A stretch of DNA of 25,596 bases from ARS98 sp030744725 (GCA_030744725.1 JASLPZ010000055.1:1-25596), one strand, 5' to 3'. Shown: positions 7,038 through 15,218, numbered from the stretch's first letter. Numbers and translations are program-made. The notes: generated by a model from the sequence alone, not told the origin.

Positions 7038-7781
7038 TTGAATCTCACACCTGAAGAACGAGAACGATACGACCGGCAGTTGGGACCAGGGGTTCTGTCT
7101 GAAGAAGGTCAGTTGCGGTTAAAGCAAGCTACCGCGCTGGTGACGCGCGTCGGCGGGATGGGCGGACCGGCGGCCCAGATGTTGGCAATGGCCGGCGTGG
7201 GGAACGTGATCATCGCCCACGGTGGCCAAATGATATCACCCGATCTGAATCGGCAGGTCTTGGGTTCGGAAAGTGTGTTGGGCCAACCTCGTGCTGCGGA
7301 ATTCGCCGCTTACCTGCGGACCATGAACCGTATGGTCAGGGTCGAAGCGATCGATCACGAACCAGATGAAGACGAATCAAATGAGCTCGCCGCGCGGTGC
7401 GACATCATTCTCGCATGTCCACCGACCTTTGCCGAACGTTTGCGATTGAATCGAGCCGCTGTGACGGCGGGGATTCCACTGATCGATGCGGCACAGTGGG
7501 GGATGACGGGTACGCTGATCGTCGTTCAGCCAGGCATGACGGCTTGTTTGCAATGTGTTTACCCTGATGAGCCACCGTTTGAAGAGCTGTTTCCCGTAGT
7601 TGGAGCCATTTCCTGTGCGACAGGCGCGCTGGCGGCTTTGGAAGCGATCAAGATTCTCTCAGGGACCGGCACGCCACTTTTTGGTCGCCTGCTGACATAC
7701 GATGGCTTCGTGGGACGACCCACAATCGTCGATCTCAAACGAAATCCAGCTTGTCCCGTGTGCGCCAACTCTAATCCTTGA
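7038..7781 (+). CDS. E1-like ThiF/MoeB/HesA-family protein with degenerate active site
   Basis: This 247-residue protein has the E1-like Rossmann fold. RYDRQLG (10-16) carries the conserved Arg, GGMGGPAAQMLAMAGVG (39-55) is the nucleotide loop, NRQ (71-73) is present, and paired zinc cysteines occur as C170/C173 and C239/C242. Family members adenylate the C-terminal Gly-Gly of ThiS/MoaD-type proteins. Here the DxTDN motif reads ACPPT (126-130), losing both Asp including the Mg-binding one. The loop that normally carries the sulfur-transfer Cys is shortened, with no Cys between C173 and C193. The ribose-binding Asp region reads IIAHGG. It may bind its partner without normal chemistry. The start is TTG 7038, directly before the family N-terminus. 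The stop overlaps the start region of the MoaD-like gene, so the two are surely co-transcribed. Confidence 0.88.
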   Translation: MNLTPEERERYDRQLGPGVLSEEGQLRLKQATALVTRVGGMGGPAAQMLAMAGVGNVIIAHGGQMISPDLNRQVLGSESVLGQPRAAEFAAYLRTMNRMVRVEAIDHEPDEDESNELAARCDIILACPPTFAERLRLNRAAVTAGIPLIDAAQWGMTGTLIVVQPGMTACLQCVYPDEPPFEELFPVVGAISCATGALAALEAIKILSGTGTPLFGRLLTYDGFVGRPTIVDLKRNPACPVCANSNP

Positions 7782-7789
7782 ATGCCACC

Positions 7790-8047
7790 ATGAAGATTCG
7801 CATCACCTATCTCGGTCGCAGTTATCAACATGCCAAGACGCTTCCCGAGCAGATTGATTTGGAATCCGGAGCCACGATCGCCTGCGCAGTGCAAGCGGTC
7901 AATTCGCTGCTAGCGGAAACCGATTTGCCTGGTTCGTGTCTCGTGACGGTATCCGGCGAACACGTGGGGTCTGTCGCGAGTTTTACCGACCGGCCGATGC
8001 GCGAAGGTGAGGAGCTAGTCTTGATCGCACCGGTTGCCGGCGGGTAA
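7790..8047 (+). CDS. MoaD/ThiS-family ubiquitin-like protein ending in Gly-Gly
   Basis: This 85-residue protein has the beta-grasp layout of small sulfur carriers: strands at MKIRITYLG and EQIDLESGATI, a helix at ACAVQAVNSLLAE, then LVTVSGEHV, the REGEELVLIAPVAGG ending and a free C-terminal Gly-Gly. In MoaD and ThiS that end is adenylated and then thiocarboxylated by an E1-like protein. ATG 7790 gives the family N-terminus; TTG 7778 in frame overlaps the preceding stop and is less likely. It begins eight bases after the E1-like gene ends, so the two are a functional pair. Whether it serves molybdopterin, a tungsten cofactor, thiamine or protein modification cannot be told from sequence; MoaE, MoaA and thiamine genes are absent here. 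Confidence 0.85.
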   Translation: MKIRITYLGRSYQHAKTLPEQIDLESGATIACAVQAVNSLLAETDLPGSCLVTVSGEHVGSVASFTDRPMREGEELVLIAPVAGG

Positions 8048-8107
8048 CTACGCTCGTCTTGCGTGCATGTCACCTCGGTAGACACTTCTCGGAAAACGCT
8101 GTTGCCA

Positions 8108-8782
8108 TCAAAGACATTCGGCGGTCGCGTCGACCACCTGCCCACTGCTCAATGACACGATCTTCGCAGCACGTTCTGCTGCATCCGCGTGATGTGTAAC
8201 CAGCAACACGGTACCTCCGTCGGCGTGAAATCCATCGATGGCATCCAAAACGCTTTTGGCATTTTCGGGATCGAGGTTGCCGGTTGGTTCATCCGCCAGC
8301 AACAGCTTGGGGCCGTTGAGTAAGGCACGGGCCATGGCTACGCGTTGCCTCTCACCGGCGCTTAATTGGGCGGGTCGATGTGTACGTCGATCATGGAGGC
8401 CGAATCGGTCAAGCAAAGCTTCCGCGTCTTGTTGCGATTGTGCGGAGCGAGGGTCGCGAGCCGCAATGCGTACATTATCGACGATGTTCAGGTACGGCAG
8501 CAGGTGGAACATCTGAAACACAAAGCCGACATGGTCCGCACGAAAACGAGCGCGTTCGGCCGACGGCATGGCAGAGATTTCTTCACCCCCGATGATCACT
8601 TTTCCCTGGGTCGGCAGGGCTAGTCCACCGGCCAAGGCCAGTAATGTTGACTTGCCAGACCCGCTGTGGCCTTGTACCGCAACGTACTGGCCATCGTCGA
8701 TCACGAGCGACACGCCATTGAGCGCACGGACTTCCCCGTTCGCGGTCCGGTAGTGCTTATGAACCCCATCGAATTGGATCAT
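8108..8782 (-). CDS. LolD/MacB-type ABC transporter ATPase, no permease nearby
   Basis: This 224-residue ATPase is complete: Walker A GHSGSGKST (38-46), Q-loop FVFQMFHLLPYLN (87-99), signature LSAGERQ (140-146), Walker B LLLADEPTGNLD (160-171) and H-loop VTHH (195-198). The EPTGNLD ending and the overall length match the LolD/MacB/FtsE group, which works with FtsX-type permeases in lipoprotein export or mechanotransmission. None is encoded beside it. The start is ATG 8782, the usual position for the family; an in-frame TTG at 8836 overlaps the previous stop codon and cannot be excluded. It follows the CETPVYRY membrane protein on the same strand, which suggests they act together, perhaps with a permease encoded elsewhere. 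Confidence 0.88.
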   Translation of the reverse strand: MIQFDGVHKHYRTANGEVRALNGVSLVIDDGQYVAVQGHSGSGKSTLLALAGGLALPTQGKVIIGGEEISAMPSAERARFRADHVGFVFQMFHLLPYLNIVDNVRIAARDPRSAQSQQDAEALLDRFGLHDRRTHRPAQLSAGERQRVAMARALLNGPKLLLADEPTGNLDPENAKSVLDAIDGFHADGGTVLLVTHHADAAERAAKIVSLSSGQVVDATAECL

Positions 8783-8832
8783 GATGCAGCAGTCAAGTGT
8801 TATCTCAGCCAACCGAGCGACTCGAAGAAACG

Positions 8833-10311
8833 TCAATGCGGCCGCATGACGAAGAAAGTGACCCCGAACAGAATTACTAAACCGAGCGCCAGGCCCCCGC
8901 CCACTACAAGCATGCTGACGTATGACCGAGCCGGTTGGAAGGCAGGTACGGTTACCGTAAAGGCCTCCACAGGTGTCATGGAAGCTACTTCGTCATCGCT
9001 TCCGTGGTCCGAGTCGCGCGCAGTCGTTCCTCCTTCAGATCCGGCCGGCTCGTCCGCTGATGCAACCGCGCTCGTTGCAGTGTCGACATCGTCTGTTCTC
9101 GCGTCACGTGATGCTCCGTCACCTTCAACGGGAATATCGTCAGTTGTTGCGGCCACATTTTCGCCGTCGGTGCCCTCCGATCGTTTTGGTTCACCTGTGC
9201 TTGAGTCTTTTGTCGTGCCAGGTGCATCTGACGTTCCCGCGACGGCTTCAACCGGAGGAGCCGTGCTGGATGGGATGATCAACTGCGGCAGAAAGTCCGT
9301 CGGTCCGAACTGTCCCTCGTTGCCCTCTTCGGTCCCAAAACGATCGGCTAATGCGGCCGATGCCGCATCCCAATCGTAACGGACCAACAAGTCGACGCCC
9401 GGGTTCTGTTCCTTGACGGTGCACGAGCAAGCGCCGCTGATGAACTCGACCTCACGAAGCAGATTCTCGCGCGTGATGCCTTCGCCAATGTACGGCAACA
9501 AAGCTCGCCCGCGCCCGTAGGACAGGAACACCATGGGGCGAGATTCGTCTGGCAGGTCGGATTCCATGGCCAACAGCGATCGCACCAGCCATGCTTCTTT
9601 TTTATCGTCACGTTTGACCTCGATCAAGCCGAGCTCCAGGCCGGGATTGGCCGTGGCGGATTCTTCTTCCGACGCGGCATCGTCGCTCGGTGCCGAGTAG
9701 AGGGAGATCTTGCCCTCGCCTACTTCTTTCACGAGTCCCTGCAAGATTTTCTTGGTCCGTTCGTTCTCCTTCTTGTCCTTGCCACTAAGAAACAACAGTA
9801 CGCCAATCTTGCCAGCTTCCAATTGCTGTGCCATCAGTTTGCGGGCGGGCGACTCGACGAGCGTCTCGATCGTGCCGATATCAAGCTTTCCGGAGTAGAT
9901 TTGGACACCATAAGGTGTTGAAATCAGATAGGACGGTAGAGATCGGTCTTTTTGCGATGTCCAGGCCGCTTTGATGTCCGGCGTCAGGCCGTTCAACTCG
10001 GGGTCGGCCGTCAGGTTGACTGGAATGAAAACGACGTTGGCTCGATTGTCGGTCCCTTCAGACACATCGGCAATCGCCTCTTCAACTGCGGCGTGTGCCT
10101 CAGAATTGGAGTCATCGTGGAACGAGTAGACTTCGTAAGGTGTCGGCTGCCAGCGATACATGGCGTAACGGTAGACTGGTGTCTCACACGCCCAACTCGA
10201 ACCAACGGTCAGCAGCAGTGCCAGGAGGCCGATGAGGCCACGTGACCAATTTTGGGAAGCTCCGTTTAGTCCAAACCAGTTTCTTGTCGCTCGCGGCAGT
10301 CGTGCCCACAT
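8833..10311 (-). CDS. Planctomycete envelope protein with C-terminal membrane anchor
   Basis: This 492-residue protein has a basic N-terminus and a signal-like hydrophobic stretch (about 24-41, ending SSWACETPVYRYAMYRW). A large extracytoplasmic part of about 300 residues follows, then a low-complexity acidic Ser/Thr/Asp/Glu linker (about 350-455) and a C-terminal membrane helix (about 463-489) ending in MRPH. The CETPVYRYAMYRW motif is one I associate with planctomycete hypothetical proteins; no enzymatic motif is visible. Cys42 after SWA could be lipidated but the lipobox is poor. Residues around ISGACSCTVKEQNPG hold a Cys pair. ATG 10311 is chosen for AAGGA eight bases upstream over an in-frame start at 10344. 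It precedes the ABC ATPase on the same strand, suggesting shared function in envelope transport. Confidence 0.8.
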   Translation of the reverse strand: MWARLPRATRNWFGLNGASQNWSRGLIGLLALLLTVGSSWACETPVYRYAMYRWQPTPYEVYSFHDDSNSEAHAAVEEAIADVSEGTDNRANVVFIPVNLTADPELNGLTPDIKAAWTSQKDRSLPSYLISTPYGVQIYSGKLDIGTIETLVESPARKLMAQQLEAGKIGVLLFLSGKDKKENERTKKILQGLVKEVGEGKISLYSAPSDDAASEEESATANPGLELGLIEVKRDDKKEAWLVRSLLAMESDLPDESRPMVFLSYGRGRALLPYIGEGITRENLLREVEFISGACSCTVKEQNPGVDLLVRYDWDAASAALADRFGTEEGNEGQFGPTDFLPQLIIPSSTAPPVEAVAGTSDAPGTTKDSSTGEPKRSEGTDGENVAATTDDIPVEGDGASRDARTDDVDTATSAVASADEPAGSEGGTTARDSDHGSDDEVASMTPVEAFTVTVPAFQPARSYVSMLVVGGGLALGLVILFGVTFFVMRPH

Positions 10312-10477
10312 GACAGTTTTCCTTGGGTTGTCTGAAACCAACAATCGTCAGTCCATAAGGATATCAGAATCGGTGCCGTTACAACAATGAAACCCGCTCA
10401 TCGCCCCGCCGCAAGCCACCCATATGAGTGGCATCTCGCCGGTAGAATTGGCGGACCGCAATCTCCAAGATGGGCAG

Positions 10478-10909
10478 TTACTCATCGCTGATTGTGACCT
10501 TTTCCATCACGTCACCTTGCTCGATCGCGTCGACAATGTCCTGTCCTTCGAGAACGCGGCCGAAGACCGAATGCTTGCCGTCCAGCCAGCTCGTTTCAAC
10601 GTGTGTGATGAAGAACTGAGATCCGTTTGTACCGGGGCCGGCATTGGCCATGGACAGGATGCCCGGGCCGTCGTGCTTGAGATCCGCATGAAATTCGTCG
10701 TCGAACTGATAGCCAGGTCCGCCAGTGCCAGTGCCTTGCGGGCATCCGGCCTGCACCATGAAGTTTGGAATCACGCGGTGGAATTTTAGACCGTCGTAGA
10801 ATCCGTCGGTGGTCAGTTTTTCGAAATTGGCGACGGTCTTGGGTGTTTTGTCTTCGTGCAGTTGCAGTCTGATAGTGCCTTTGCTCGTCTCAATCGTTGC
10901 GACTTTCAT
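10478..10909 (-). CDS. Cyclophilin-type peptidyl-prolyl cis-trans isomerase
   Basis: This 143-residue single-domain cyclophilin has the active-site residues in place: FHRVIPNFMVQ (43-53, with Arg45 and Gln53), MANAGPGTNGSQFFIT (87-102), Trp108 (Ala or Trp varies in the family) and His113 (GKHSVFG). It catalyses isomerisation of X-Pro bonds and lacks a signal peptide, so it is cytoplasmic. ATG 10909 has AAGGAG five bases upstream; a TTG one codon earlier is unlikely. It lies 50 bp after the importer ATPase gene on the same strand and could share its transcript. The family is ubiquitous, so this neighbourhood says little about its job. Confidence 0.95.
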   Translation of the reverse strand: MKVATIETSKGTIRLQLHEDKTPKTVANFEKLTTDGFYDGLKFHRVIPNFMVQAGCPQGTGTGGPGYQFDDEFHADLKHDGPGILSMANAGPGTNGSQFFITHVETSWLDGKHSVFGRVLEGQDIVDAIEQGDVMEKVTISDE

Positions 10910-10959
10910 CAATGCTCCTTGATAGTTGAAAAAGTCTGTGAAAACGGCCGATGCCGGTT

Positions 10960-11655
10960 CTATTCTTGTGGATTTTGTAACTGCTGTTTTACCGGCGCAC
11001 GTCCGTTGCGATCAATGGCCTGCTTGGAAACATCGCCATTTTCTAGCTTGAAAAGCGAGTCACCCAGATGCAAAACGTCTTGCATATGGTGGGTGACATG
11101 TAGCGTGGAAACGCCGGTGGCCTGCTGCACGTGCTTGAGCAATGCGTACATCTGTTCGCGTGTATCGTCGTCCAATGCGCTCAACGGTTCGTCAAGCAAC
11201 AGCGTACTGGGTCGAAAAGCGAGTGCTCGCCCGATCGCCACGCGTTGTTTCTCACCACCGCTGAGATTCCTGGGGAATCGCGTCAATAGATCGCGGATCT
11301 CCAGCAAGTCGGCCAGTTCCGCGACACGCAGGTCAATCTTCGAGGCGGTGGCGTTGCGGATCTTCAACGCGAAAGCCAAGTGGTTTCGAACAGACATCGT
11401 GGCGAACAAGGCACCATCTTGCGGTACATAACCGATATTCCGCTCGGCCGGCTTCAATGTGGTAACGTCACGATCGCCCAGGCGAATCTGCCCGGAGACG
11501 ACGTGTTTTAGTCCGGCGATCGCTTCGAGAATCGTTGTCTTGCCACACCCCGTTCGCCCCATCAACATTCCGTAGTCGCCGGTAGGCACCTCGAGCGAGG
11601 CCTCTTCAAGCCGAAACTGGCCAGCTTGAATTGTCACCTTGTCGAGCACGATCAC
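10960..11655 (-). CDS. ModC-like ABC importer ATPase without TOBE domain
   Basis: This 231-residue ATPase has Walker A GRTGCGKTT (33-41), Q-loop YVPQDGALFATMSV (76-89), signature LSGGEKQ (131-137), Walker B LLLDEPLSALD (152-162) and H-loop VTHH (187-190). EPLSALD and the GYVPQD pattern are typical of molybdate, tungstate and other oxyanion/sugar importers (ModC/WtpC/PotA group). Standard ModC has a C-terminal regulatory TOBE/MOP domain of about 120 residues; this protein stops after the ATPase, so it lacks metal-dependent control at that level. The start is GTG 11655 with GGAGA upstream; no ATG gives the family N-terminus. Last gene of the three-gene importer, 37 bp after the permease. Confidence 0.88.
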   Translation of the reverse strand: MIVLDKVTIQAGQFRLEEASLEVPTGDYGMLMGRTGCGKTTILEAIAGLKHVVSGQIRLGDRDVTTLKPAERNIGYVPQDGALFATMSVRNHLAFALKIRNATASKIDLRVAELADLLEIRDLLTRFPRNLSGGEKQRVAIGRALAFRPSTLLLDEPLSALDDDTREQMYALLKHVQQATGVSTLHVTHHMQDVLHLGDSLFKLENGDVSKQAIDRNGRAPVKQQLQNPQE

Positions 11656-11692
11656 CTATTCTGTTCTCCCAATTTCTTCGCGTGCTCGAGAC

Positions 11693-13492
11693 CTAGACCG
11701 CCAGGTTCCTGGTTCCCCAGGCTCGCGCCAGTACCAATACCATGACCGCTGCGGCGACCATGATCAACGAGACGGCCACTGCGGCACCCAGATTTCCCAC
11801 ATTCAGTTCTAGAAAGACGGTCGTCGAGAGAACCTCGGTCTTATTTCTTGTCGTTCCAGCAAAAACCAACAACGGCCCAAACTCTCCCAGTGATCTGGCC
11901 CAGGCGAGCGTGGCGGCAGTCACGATGCCCCGTTTCGCCTCTGGTATGACAATCATTCCAAAGGCCTGCATGCGACTGCAGCCCAGCGTCAGCGCGACTT
12001 GTTCATGCCTCGCGTCGATCTGATCAAATGTCGCGCGCATTGTCCGCACTGCGAAGGCACATGCGACCGAAAACTGGGCGATAATCACCGCTGGGATCTG
12101 ATAGACCACGGCTTCACGCAAGCTCGTCGGCACATACTGGAACAGAATCAAAAGGCTCAAGCCGACAACCAGCGGTGGCAATACGATTGGAATATCCAAA
12201 ACCGCATCAATCAGATTCCGGCCCGGAAACCGGTGTCGCGACATTAAATACCCAATTGGGACTGCCACCCACAACGACAAGATCGCCGTGATCGTGCACG
12301 AGATCATCGTCAATTTGATCGAATAGCGGATCTCTGGTTTGCTCAGTGCATCGGTGATCGGATTGAAAACGACCTTAGCCAACCTTGGATGGTCACGTTG
12401 CCAGGCAGATCTTACCCGCCGCTGCCAGGTAAAGTGCATTTCAGCCAGAGCCCCGCCGCCAGGCAAGTGGATTTCCAGTCGGGCGACATCGGGTATCTGC
12501 AGGCGGAGCTTTTGGAAGCTGTTGGGGCCCAAATCTGCAATAGCGCGTCGCGCCAGTGATTTTCCCGCCAAATCAAATAGCTGCAATTCGCCGCCAATGT
12601 CGTTGATGTCCAGCAGTTGGATTTCATCGACCTCAACCGGATCAACCCATTGGCAGACGATGGTGCCCGATTTGTCCGAAGGTCGAATCTGGACTGCCTC
12701 GCTCGGAACGACACGAACGCTACCGGCTCGCACGGTCTGGCGACCAGGTTTATCCAGGTCGGCGGTCAGTTGCCCAGAAGCGGTGTAATCAAGAAATGCC
12801 AGGGCGCGATCGTCCGCGAGCACAACATCAATCCGTGAAACCTCGTCGTCGCGGATCTCCATGACTAACGTCCCGTCAGCTGCCGGCGCACCAATCTCGG
12901 TACGGCTAATCACCTCGCCAGCCATGTTGTATGTGACGGCGTGTCCACCGGCTTTGGTCATTTGTTCCAGGCGCAACCGATCCAGGTGGACTGGCGAAAC
13001 CCAGTTTGCCACCAGTTCGGCCGTTGCACCTTCGGCTGAATTCAAATCGTCGGCTGCCGTGATGGCGATCGCATTGCCCAAGGGTAAGCTGTTTTCGCCA
13101 GTGCTCCGCAATCGTCCCCCCACGCCGACGCCAGGTCCGCCAAAGTCCTGATGCGGTGAGCCCAGATTACTGTTTGCCGCAGAAGGCTTATCGGTGTCGA
13201 TGATCCGCGCTTGGTGTTGCCCTGGATCGTCGGTCGTGATCGACAGGCCATACCGGGCGAAGCGGTCCGCTAGAAGGTCGCCCGTTGCCAGCATCTTGCC
13301 TTCGCCATCACTGGAGAAATCCAGTACGAGACGTTCGCTCATATCGCTGGTGAATACATACGCCACGTCGGCCAATAGCATGCCAACCACCAGCAAGACG
13401 TAGGTGCTGCCGATGACGCCGAGCATCGCGTAAAAAAACGGGTCCGTGCGAATGCGCCGAACTTGTGGTTCATCTTCAGATCTGGACGCCAC
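11693..13492 (-). CDS. ModB-like ABC permease with large duplicated extracytoplasmic insert
   Basis: This 599-residue protein has one membrane helix at 20-47, an extracytoplasmic insert of about 335 residues (51-385), and then the usual permease core (388-590) with the EAA loop ARHEQVALTLGCSRMQAFG (494-512). Ordinary ModB/TupB permeases are about 220-280 residues, so the size comes from the insert. Two copies of a module of about 80 residues lie inside it: 158-237 (NWVSPVHLDRLRL … AGEVISRTEI) and 276-354 (QWVDPVEVDEIQL … AGKSLARRAI). They look like beta-sandwich units, function unknown. GTG 13492 is five bases after the binding-protein stop, and GGAG lies inside that gene's end, so translation is coupled. 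It moves the ligand, probably molybdate or tungstate, across the inner membrane. Confidence 0.85.
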   Translation of the reverse strand: MASRSEDEPQVRRIRTDPFFYAMLGVIGSTYVLLVVGMLLADVAYVFTSDMSERLVLDFSSDGEGKMLATGDLLADRFARYGLSITTDDPGQHQARIIDTDKPSAANSNLGSPHQDFGGPGVGVGGRLRSTGENSLPLGNAIAITAADDLNSAEGATAELVANWVSPVHLDRLRLEQMTKAGGHAVTYNMAGEVISRTEIGAPAADGTLVMEIRDDEVSRIDVVLADDRALAFLDYTASGQLTADLDKPGRQTVRAGSVRVVPSEAVQIRPSDKSGTIVCQWVDPVEVDEIQLLDINDIGGELQLFDLAGKSLARRAIADLGPNSFQKLRLQIPDVARLEIHLPGGGALAEMHFTWQRRVRSAWQRDHPRLAKVVFNPITDALSKPEIRYSIKLTMISCTITAILSLWVAVPIGYLMSRHRFPGRNLIDAVLDIPIVLPPLVVGLSLLILFQYVPTSLREAVVYQIPAVIIAQFSVACAFAVRTMRATFDQIDARHEQVALTLGCSRMQAFGMIVIPEAKRGIVTAATLAWARSLGEFGPLLVFAGTTRNKTEVLSTTVFLELNVGNLGAAVAVSLIMVAAAVMVLVLARAWGTRNLAV

Positions 13493-13497
13493 CGCGA

Positions 13498-15135
13498 CTA
13501 CTCCAACGTGTTTTTGGCTGGCGCGGCGTCGTTGCCTTGAGTTCGCGTTTGCGAATCGGCGTCATCCAATCGCCAGTTAAAACCACGCGATTCAAATCTG
13601 TCCCGCGAACGCGCGATCGTCTCGTACAAGCGATGGCCCAACTGCTTGTACTCGCTGGATCGGGCAACGCTGAAAGGCTGGATTGCCTTGGCCAAGTGCG
13701 AGTNNNNNNNNNNACTTGCTTCTGATCGTGTATCGGTCCGATAGGCCAGCACGACATCGGCTGCACCGGTGGCGATTTGCGGGACCAGCAACGCCGAACT
13801 GGTTGTCTGATTGACCAAGTTGCCAGTCGAGTTGAGCGATTCGTAAGAAAGGCCTTCGCTCTCCAGTAGTCGTTTTGAAAGAATGCCGATTGTGCATTTT
13901 TCTGGTTGTCCCAATACCACGCGGACTCCTGGCTTGGCCAAGTCTTTGACAGATTTGATGGCCTTGGGGTTGCCTTTCTGCGTTACCGCGACGATGTCCG
14001 TGTCGGAGATATTCACGGCATCTTGAAAAAGCTCTTCAACAACATTCAGGTAGTAGACATCGCAGGCCATATAGACATCGGGAAAACTGCCAGCCTGCCC
14101 GCTCCTGATGCCCCGCATCGTGGAAGTCAGAATTCCACAGCCATCAAAGCGAGTGTTGACGATCACGCCCTCGCGCCGTTCGAATTCCTTGATTACCGGC
14201 TCCAAAGCTGCGCGATTGACGGCTCCGGCAAAAAATGTGATTTCCGGAGTTTCGCTCCACTGGTCGCCATCCAACACTTCGAACCCCGTTGCGCGAAAAA
14301 TCTCCTGCCCTTTGTCACGAGCGGTCAGGTAACGAGCGAATGTTAACGCGGCCGTTGGATTTTTTGAATTCTTGACGACGGCAATCTCAATCGTCGCCAG
14401 TCCTGCATCTAATTCAGGTGCGGCGACAGGCTTGAGTTCCGAATACTGGGCAACGGTTGAATCCCAGATCACGCCAGCGTCCACACTACCAAGTTTGATG
14501 GCGTTGGCGACATCGTTGACGGTCGGCTTAAAGACGCCGCTCTTGGTGACCTGTTCTTCGAGCTGGCGCCACTGCCCTGAGGCGGACAGCAGTCGTTTGC
14601 ACTTCTTGCCGATTGCTGCGGCGCCAGGGTCGCCGAGGGCGACTTTGACGTCTTCGCGCAATAAGTCGTCAATCGTGAGAATGTTCTTGGGGTTATCGAC
14701 TGGCACGGCGATGACCGGCTTCATCAGCGCCATGGGAATCGCCTCGACAGCAAGCCCTTTCTCCTGTGCCAAACGGATGTAGCTTTCGTCGCCCGCCAAA
14801 TACAAATCGCCCGTTTGGTTTACCTCGAGCTGATTCAGCAGAGTGTTCGATCCGCCGTATTGCAGTCGCACGAGCACACCCATCTCTTCTTCGTATTGCG
14901 CGCGGACCTTCTCCATGGCGTACCGCATGCCTGCCGCACAATACACGAACAATTCTTTGGATTGTGGCGTCTCGCCTTCCTGGGAGGCGTCTGTCCCGGT
15001 CGACGGTTCGTGCGTCACGATCGGTCTTCCTTGACCGCTAAGAAGCATGTAAGCGAGCATACCCAACAGGACTAGCGACCCAACGGCCAACATGTAAAAC
15101 GAGTTCGCAGATCCATGACGCCTGGTGGATTTCAT
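13498..15135 (-). CDS. Tandem ModA-like substrate-binding protein (contains assembly gap)
   Basis: This protein of about 545 residues has an N-terminal membrane helix (13-33) without a clear cleavage site, a polar linker, and two periplasmic binding domains in tandem. Domain 1 is about 62-292 (LFVYCAAGMRYAMEKVRAQY, then LQYGGSNTLLNQLEV) and domain 2 about 298-515 (ITFFAGAVNRAALEPVIKEF, then RFDGCGILTSTM). Both match the ModA/WtpA oxyanion-binding pattern, so molybdate or tungstate is the likely ligand; sulfate or another oxyanion remains possible. Ten Ns at 13704-13713 hide about four residues, and the frame is the same on both sides. ATG 15135 has AGGTG five bases upstream; the frame is open to 15243 but without signal character. 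First gene of the importer. Confidence 0.85.
   Translation of the reverse strand: MKSTRRHGSANSFYMLAVGSLVLLGMLAYMLLSGQGRPIVTHEPSTGTDASQEGETPQSKELFVYCAAGMRYAMEKVRAQYEEEMGVLVRLQYGGSNTLLNQLEVNQTGDLYLAGDESYIRLAQEKGLAVEAIPMALMKPVIAVPVDNPKNILTIDDLLREDVKVALGDPGAAAIGKKCKRLLSASGQWRQLEEQVTKSGVFKPTVNDVANAIKLGSVDAGVIWDSTVAQYSELKPVAAPELDAGLATIEIAVVKNSKNPTAALTFARYLTARDKGQEIFRATGFEVLDGDQWSETPEITFFAGAVNRAALEPVIKEFERREGVIVNTRFDGCGILTSTMRGIRSGQAGSFPDVYMACDVYYLNVVEELFQDAVNISDTDIVAVTQKGNPKAIKSVKDLAKPGVRVVLGQPEKCTIGILSKRLLESEGLSYESLNSTGNLVNQTTSSALLVPQIATGAADVVLAYRTDTRSEASXXXXSHLAKAIQPFSVARSSEYKQLGHRLYETIARSRDRFESRGFNWRLDDADSQTRTQGNDAAPAKNTLE
13704..13713. other. Assembly gap (10 Ns)
   Basis: Ten undetermined bases fall in domain 2 of the binding protein. 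The reading frame agrees on both sides if the true length is 10 or differs from it by a multiple of three. The real distance may differ. Confidence 0.95.
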
Positions 15136-15197
15136 GCGGCACCTAGTGAAATTCAAGCGGAGGGTGGGATAGCAGATCGAAGAGTACGTGGTGGGCA

Positions 15198-15218
15198 ACT
15201 TGGACAGCAGATCCAAGT
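15198..15218. promoter_or_regulatory. Inverted repeat upstream of the importer genes
   Basis: ACTTGGA (15198-15204) and TCCAAGT (15212-15218) are perfect 7-bp arms around seven bases. The site is 63 bp before the binding-protein start and 52 bp after the propeller-gene stop. No T-run follows on the minus strand, so an operator or RNA hairpin is more likely than a terminator. It does not resemble the ModE consensus as I know it. Confidence 0.35.

Noticed and set aside
8666..9379. 237-residue Ser/Thr-rich plus-strand frame
   Set aside because: Mirror of the acidic low-complexity linker of the minus-strand membrane protein; no ribosome site.
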